Shown here: one piece after another, positions 60,736 through 64,000 of the stretch
Position numbering within the stretch: the stretch's first letter is position 1
How the letters are laid out: each line of letters opens with the position of its first letter
Source: Paenibacillus sp. VTT E-133291
GTDB taxonomy: Bacteria > Bacillota > Bacilli > Paenibacillales > Paenibacillaceae
DNA length: 64,000 nt
Direction: 5' to 3'
Assembly (NCBI RefSeq): GCF_002264395.1
Contig: NZ_NFVA01000003.1
Span: forward strand, 1-64,000
Program-made: the position numbers and the translations under genes
Notes under the pieces: model-generated
Databases searched by the model: none
Seen by the model: the letters and a program-made list of their open reading frames with translations, nothing else
Told to the model about the DNA's origin: nothing

Positions 60736-61191
60736 ATGTCTATGTATAATAATCCTACTTCGATTTATCCCAATGGGATGAGAAATACAACTGTTAACGA
60801 AAGAGAAATGGTGATGTCTCATCCTGTCGTCGTAGAGGCAAGACAAATTGCTATGAATCAAATTTTAGTTACTTACGATCAACCTGCGGATTTAGCATCA
60901 GCAACAAATATTTCGAATTATTGGATAAGAAGTAATATGCCAAATCCAAATGACATAGCAAGTGTAGGAATGGGAGAGGCTCTTACTAGAGAGAATACGA
61001 TTCGTGCTGATAAGGGAATGATAGCTGCAATTGATAATTCAAAAATGAGATTTGTTATGACCTTCAATACGAATGCTACTATGGGTGTTCTTTATATCTT
61101 GCTCCCTTGTTTTGTTAATTTAGAAGGGAGATCCGGGTATACAGGGGCAAACTGGGGGCCGTTTAGTAGAAATATGTTTATCGGACTGTAG
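60736..61191 (+). CDS. Hypothetical protein with Ig-like (surface-domain) texture
   Basis: 151 residues from ATG 60736 (GGGGGG, 7-base spacer); the frame opens at 60721. An Asn/Met-rich N-terminus (MSMYNNPTSIYPNGM) leads to a beta-rich region VVVEARQIAMNQILVTYDQP, ASATNISNYWIRS and MRFVMTFNTN. This resembles the bacterial Ig-like domains of surface proteins, in which a '-ATN-x-NYxI-' step links strands. No signal peptide. Function unknown. Confidence 0.65.
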   Translation: MSMYNNPTSIYPNGMRNTTVNEREMVMSHPVVVEARQIAMNQILVTYDQPADLASATNISNYWIRSNMPNPNDIASVGMGEALTRENTIRADKGMIAAIDNSKMRFVMTFNTNATMGVLYILLPCFVNLEGRSGYTGANWGPFSRNMFIGL

Positions 61192-61202
61192 TTATTAGAA
61201 TG

Positions 61203-61255
61203 GGAGGCGTATCCCCTGCTCTTCACATTAGCGAAGAGTGGGATACGCCTCTTTT
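61203..61255 (+). terminator. Terminator after the Ig-like gene
   Basis: GAGGCGTATCCC-CT-GCTCTTC pairs with GAAGAG-T-GGGATACGCCTC, then TTTT. Shares most of its arms with 60523-60580. Confidence 0.9.
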
Positions 61256-61286
61256 AAATGTATACATTCTAGACCAATTTTTTTGA

Positions 61287-61973
61287 TCATGGAAGATTAA
61301 TTATCAAAGCCGGGCGCACGCCGTCACGGGCTACACTAACATTCGCATAGCTGCGAATGCTACAACTCGGACCGACAAAAAAAGCACGCGAAGGTTTGTT
61401 TCCCTGTGTTCGCAGCCACCACCAGGAGCAACCAGTCTCTTCGCCGTCTTTGATGATATAGTTATCTTTATCCGTTTTATCATATACATATAAGCTGCAT
61501 CCATCGGACTTTTTCATTTTAGCAAATTCCGTGCCAACCGCACGCCGTAGTTCTTTGCCATGTATCTCTGAGAATGCCTTTATTTCCTCAACACTAAGCA
61601 AAAAAACGTTGTCCTCTGTATCAGGGGTACCCTCTCCGTTGTCTGTGCAATGAGTCGTCTTTATTAATTCCTTCTCGGCAGCATTGAATGCGGTATGATA
61701 GAATTCATCGTTCAACCACACTCGTAAATCACTTTCGTGCCACGTAATATCCACGCAATCACGCCATTTAATATCTGCGCTCTTGCCGTGATACCTCTTG
61801 CATTCCAAAATGTACTCGCTCAAAACAAACAGTTCACTACCTGAGTTATGTAGAATTCGCCATTCAATCGGCAGTTCTTTAGCATCCTTCGATTGTGAAT
61901 ACGTGCCAAAAGTAATGATTTCGCCCCGCTTAAAGTTCATGTTCGAGGTAAAAGCATGCTTAGCCTTGTCCAT
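61287..61973 (-). CDS. DUF6273 domain protein
   Basis: 228 residues. Features of the DUF6273 family are GEIITFGTYSQSKDAKELPIEWRILH, TWHESDLRVWLNDEFYHTAF and the C-terminal GCSWWWLRTQGNKPSRAFFV to VARDGVRPALIINLP. This fold resembles the tandem-beta units of formylglycine-enzyme-like or fibrobacter-type modules; no catalytic role is known. AGGAGG supports ATG 61973, not the open frame to 62027, which would start inside the terminator upstream. Confidence 0.85.
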   Translation of the reverse strand: MDKAKHAFTSNMNFKRGEIITFGTYSQSKDAKELPIEWRILHNSGSELFVLSEYILECKRYHGKSADIKWRDCVDITWHESDLRVWLNDEFYHTAFNAAEKELIKTTHCTDNGEGTPDTEDNVFLLSVEEIKAFSEIHGKELRRAVGTEFAKMKKSDGCSLYVYDKTDKDNYIIKDGEETGCSWWWLRTQGNKPSRAFFVGPSCSIRSYANVSVARDGVRPALIINLP

Positions 61974-62004
61974 CAGGTTCTCCTCCTTATTTGCTCCCGA
62001 AAAA

Positions 62005-62038
62005 ACAAAAAAACGCGGGTACTTCACTCTCCCGCGTT
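62005..62038 (-). terminator. pncB terminator
   Basis: AACGCGGG, 11-base loop, CCCGCGTT, then seven T on minus; starts 32 bases after the pncB stop. Confidence 0.9.
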
Positions 62039-62069
62039 AACACTGTTGACAGAATTGCTCCTGCAAAAT

Positions 62070-63521
62070 CTACTCTATATCCGGTCGTATATGCTCAGCG
62101 ATTAACTGCTGCTTGCTAGTCCAGACCTTTTCACTTAAATTCACCCGATATACCTCGGGATTTAACTTACGTTGATACTCCGGCCAGAATAGATCCTTTT
62201 GCGCCCGATGATAACGGCGAACCTCATTCAAATCCGGCAAAGTATACACTTGAAATCCATTAACGTAAATAGGTTCTAGCATAGGCAATGCCTCGTAACG
62301 CTCAACATACTTATGCATGTATGGATGGAGCGGATTAAACAGCTTCAAACGTGCACCGTTACGCGGAGCTTCCTCTTCTGGGAAACAGATATAATCCGCA
62401 AGTGCTTTGCCATTTTTACCTATGATCCGGAATACGTCCTTCTTGCCAGGCGTGGATACTTTCTCAGGATTCGAAGAAATCTTGATCGTCGGGATCATTT
62501 CTCCAGTAGCGGACTCAATTTCCACCAGCTTATAGACGCCACCCAGAGAGGGTTGGTCCGAGGCGGTGATCAGTTGTGTACCCACGCCCCAAGTATCAAT
62601 TGCTGCGCCTTGCAGCTTCAGATCCATGATCGTGTTCTCATCCAAATCGTTGGAAGCGACTATCTTCACATAGTCCAGACCAGCATCATCCAACATCTTA
62701 CGCGCTTGACGGGATAGATAAGCCAAGTCACCGCTATCCAAACGTATACCGACCATTTTTTTACCTTGAGCCTCAAGCTTCTTGGCCGTATTGATTGCAT
62801 TAGGCACCCCACTACGGAGTGTATCGAAGGTGTCGACCAAAAGTGTAACTTCGTCCGGCATCACCTTAGCATAGGCATCAAAAGCCTCCTGCTCGCTGCC
62901 AAAGCTCTGGACCCAGGAATGTGCATGTGTTCCCTTGGTTGGAATACTAAACATTTTGCCTGCCAGCATGTTGGAAGTAGCATCAAAGCCGCCAATATAG
63001 GCCGCTCTAGCCCCCCACACCGCTGCATCAGCTTCTTGCGCACGCCGGGTACCGAACTCCAGCAAGATGTCATTCGGAGCCACCTGTTTAATTCGTGAAG
63101 CCTTAGTAGCGATCAACGTCTGGTAGTTCATGAAGTTCAGAATGGCTGTCTCCACCAGCTGAGCCTCCATAATTGTCCCTTCCACACGGATTAATGGCTC
63201 ATCTGGAAAAATCAATGCGCCTTCTTTCATCGAATGAACGGTTCCCTGAAAATGAAACTGTAACAGTTCCTCCAAAAAAGCTGGCGCATAGTTCTCTTCT
63301 TGCTCAGACAAGTAACGGATATCATCTTCGGTAAACCGCAAACCGCCGATATAACCAACAATACGCTCTAACCCAGCGAAAACAGCATAGCCGTTACCGA
63401 AAGGTAGCTTACGGAAATAAGCTTCAAATACAGCCTTCCGTTTATGCGTTCCGTTCACCCAGTGAGCGTACATCATATTGATCTGATACTTATCCGTATG
63501 TAGCGCAAGTTCTCTTCTCAA
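62070..63521 (-). CDS. pncB: Nicotinate phosphoribosyltransferase
   Basis: 483 residues. Joins nicotinate to PRPP to give nicotinate mononucleotide in NAD salvage. Visible are TDKYQINMMYAHWVNGTHKRKAVFE at the N-terminus, LLEFGTRRAQEADAAVWGARAAYIGG, the phospho-acceptor His in PTKGTHAHSWVQSFGSEQEAF, the VRLDSGDLAYLS-type phosphate site (VGIRLDSGDL) and the GVGTQLITASDQPSLGGVYKLVE loop. It lies 52 bases downstream of the nicotinamidase gene, its functional partner. Confidence 0.96.
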   Translation of the reverse strand: MRRELALHTDKYQINMMYAHWVNGTHKRKAVFEAYFRKLPFGNGYAVFAGLERIVGYIGGLRFTEDDIRYLSEQEENYAPAFLEELLQFHFQGTVHSMKEGALIFPDEPLIRVEGTIMEAQLVETAILNFMNYQTLIATKASRIKQVAPNDILLEFGTRRAQEADAAVWGARAAYIGGFDATSNMLAGKMFSIPTKGTHAHSWVQSFGSEQEAFDAYAKVMPDEVTLLVDTFDTLRSGVPNAINTAKKLEAQGKKMVGIRLDSGDLAYLSRQARKMLDDAGLDYVKIVASNDLDENTIMDLKLQGAAIDTWGVGTQLITASDQPSLGGVYKLVEIESATGEMIPTIKISSNPEKVSTPGKKDVFRIIGKNGKALADYICFPEEEAPRNGARLKLFNPLHPYMHKYVERYEALPMLEPIYVNGFQVYTLPDLNEVRRYHRAQKDLFWPEYQRKLNPEVYRVNLSEKVWTSKQQLIAEHIRPDIE

Positions 63522-63573
63522 GTCCTCATCTCCTAATATCTACGCTGCTATATGTGTATGTTCTGTTCTAGTA

Positions 63574-64000
63574 TTATGCCTTAATAACGTCTGCTCCTAA
63601 ACTTCCCCGGAAATGTTCTAACGCCCAAGTATGTCCATTTGGATTAAAGCTGGCAACTGCATCTTCATGCACAATAATTGCAAATCCTTTGTTATATGCA
63701 TCCACTGCGGTGTGCAGTACACAAATATCTGTACAGACACCAATTAAATGAAGTTCAGTAATGCCACGCTCCCGCAGCTTAATTTCCAGATCCGTTCCAC
63801 TAAAAGCGCTATAACGCGTTTTGTCCATCCAATAAATAGAACCTCGATTGTGCTCATACACAGATTTCAAACTTCCGAACAACTCACGTCCTTCACTTCC
63901 GCGTATATTATGAGGAGGAAATAGTTTGCTCTCCGGGTGGTAAGGGTCTTGCTCTTCATGTAAATCCACGGCCATAACGACATAATCGCCATTTTGGGCA
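63574..64000 (-). CDS. pncA: Nicotinamidase / isochorismatase-family hydrolase (5' end outside window)
   Basis: Partial: the frame stays open to the window edge (AQNGDYVVMAVDLHEEQDPYH), so about 142 residues of the C-terminal part are present. Family features are the metal-binding DLHEEQDPYHPESKLFPPHN, the lysine in YWMDKTRYSAFSGTDLE, and the nucleophile Cys in LIGVCTDICVLHTAVDAYNKGF. Followed by pncB, the next step of NAD salvage, which supports nicotinamidase rather than another isochorismatase-like activity. Confidence 0.88.
   Translation of the reverse strand, partial: AQNGDYVVMAVDLHEEQDPYHPESKLFPPHNIRGSEGRELFGSLKSVYEHNRGSIYWMDKTRYSAFSGTDLEIKLRERGITELHLIGVCTDICVLHTAVDAYNKGFAIIVHEDAVASFNPNGHTWALEHFRGSLGADVIKA

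Noticed and set aside
1..64000. CRISPR array, tRNA or rRNA genes
   Set aside because: No regularly spaced short direct repeats, no GTTCGAATC-type T-arms with matching acceptor stems, and no rRNA-like segments were seen.

Overview
The window is chromosomal DNA from a low-to-mid GC, endospore-forming Firmicute, most likely a Paenibacillus. The reasons are: spore genes (spoVK, cotE, a cotD-like gene), the Bacillales order spoVK-hflX-ynbB-glnR-glnA, the clusters miaA-hfq and cotE-mutS-mutL, a YpdA-type bacillithiol-disulfide reductase, strong Shine-Dalgarno sequences with frequent TTG/GTG starts, and many intrinsic terminators. No rRNA, tRNA, CRISPR array or intact mobile element was found.

Layout. 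1-2400 is a decayed accessory zone: an IS1182-like transposase remnant, four very small genes, a DUF2642 gene and degraded minus-strand remnants. 2400-19000 is a minus-strand housekeeping block: glnA, glnR, ynbB, hflX, spoVK, a DUF218 gene, a DUF402 gene, a PBP1A-type penicillin-binding protein, hfq, miaA, a methyltransferase, mutL and mutS. 19000-22400 holds a GNAT gene bracketed by two copies of a structured repeat, a very GC-rich predicted amidoligase, and cotE. 22600-27600 has an HD-GYP protein, an aromatic-acid-exporter-like protein and an NMT1/Ssu-type ABC importer. 27700-38600 has a catabolite-controlled alpha-amylase lipoprotein, azoR, rsgA, a short peptide or sRNA unit, a HAD hydrolase, an ArsR regulator, ypdA with a DUF441 gene, and an ECF sigma/anti-sigma pair. 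38700-46000 has a homodimeric-type ABC exporter and a heterodimeric BmrC/BmrD-type exporter behind a leader peptide and attenuator. 46000-58850 has an AlkX/YcaQ-type gene, a HEPN-like gene, an ABC transporter, a Csp-like copper protein, a CobW GTPase, a MogA-like gene, a cotD-like gene, an XRE/linear-amide-hydrolase pair and a two-gene 2-oxoacid:ferredoxin oxidoreductase. 59100-64000 has an amino-acid permease, an Ig-like small protein, a DUF6273 protein and pncB-pncA.

The most unusual items are: (1) a leader peptide with mutually exclusive hairpins upstream of the bmrCD-like operon; (2) a three-copy repeat with two conserved, partly covarying stems; (3) a roughly 180-nt promoter-to-terminator unit at 33180-33394 with overlapping tiny ORFs; (4) a predicted COOH-NH2 ligase next to cotE with atypical base composition; and (5) a choloylglycine-hydrolase family protein whose N-terminal nucleophile Cys appears to be Ser. 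Start codons were chosen by eye from ribosome-binding sites, and several differ from the longest open frame.
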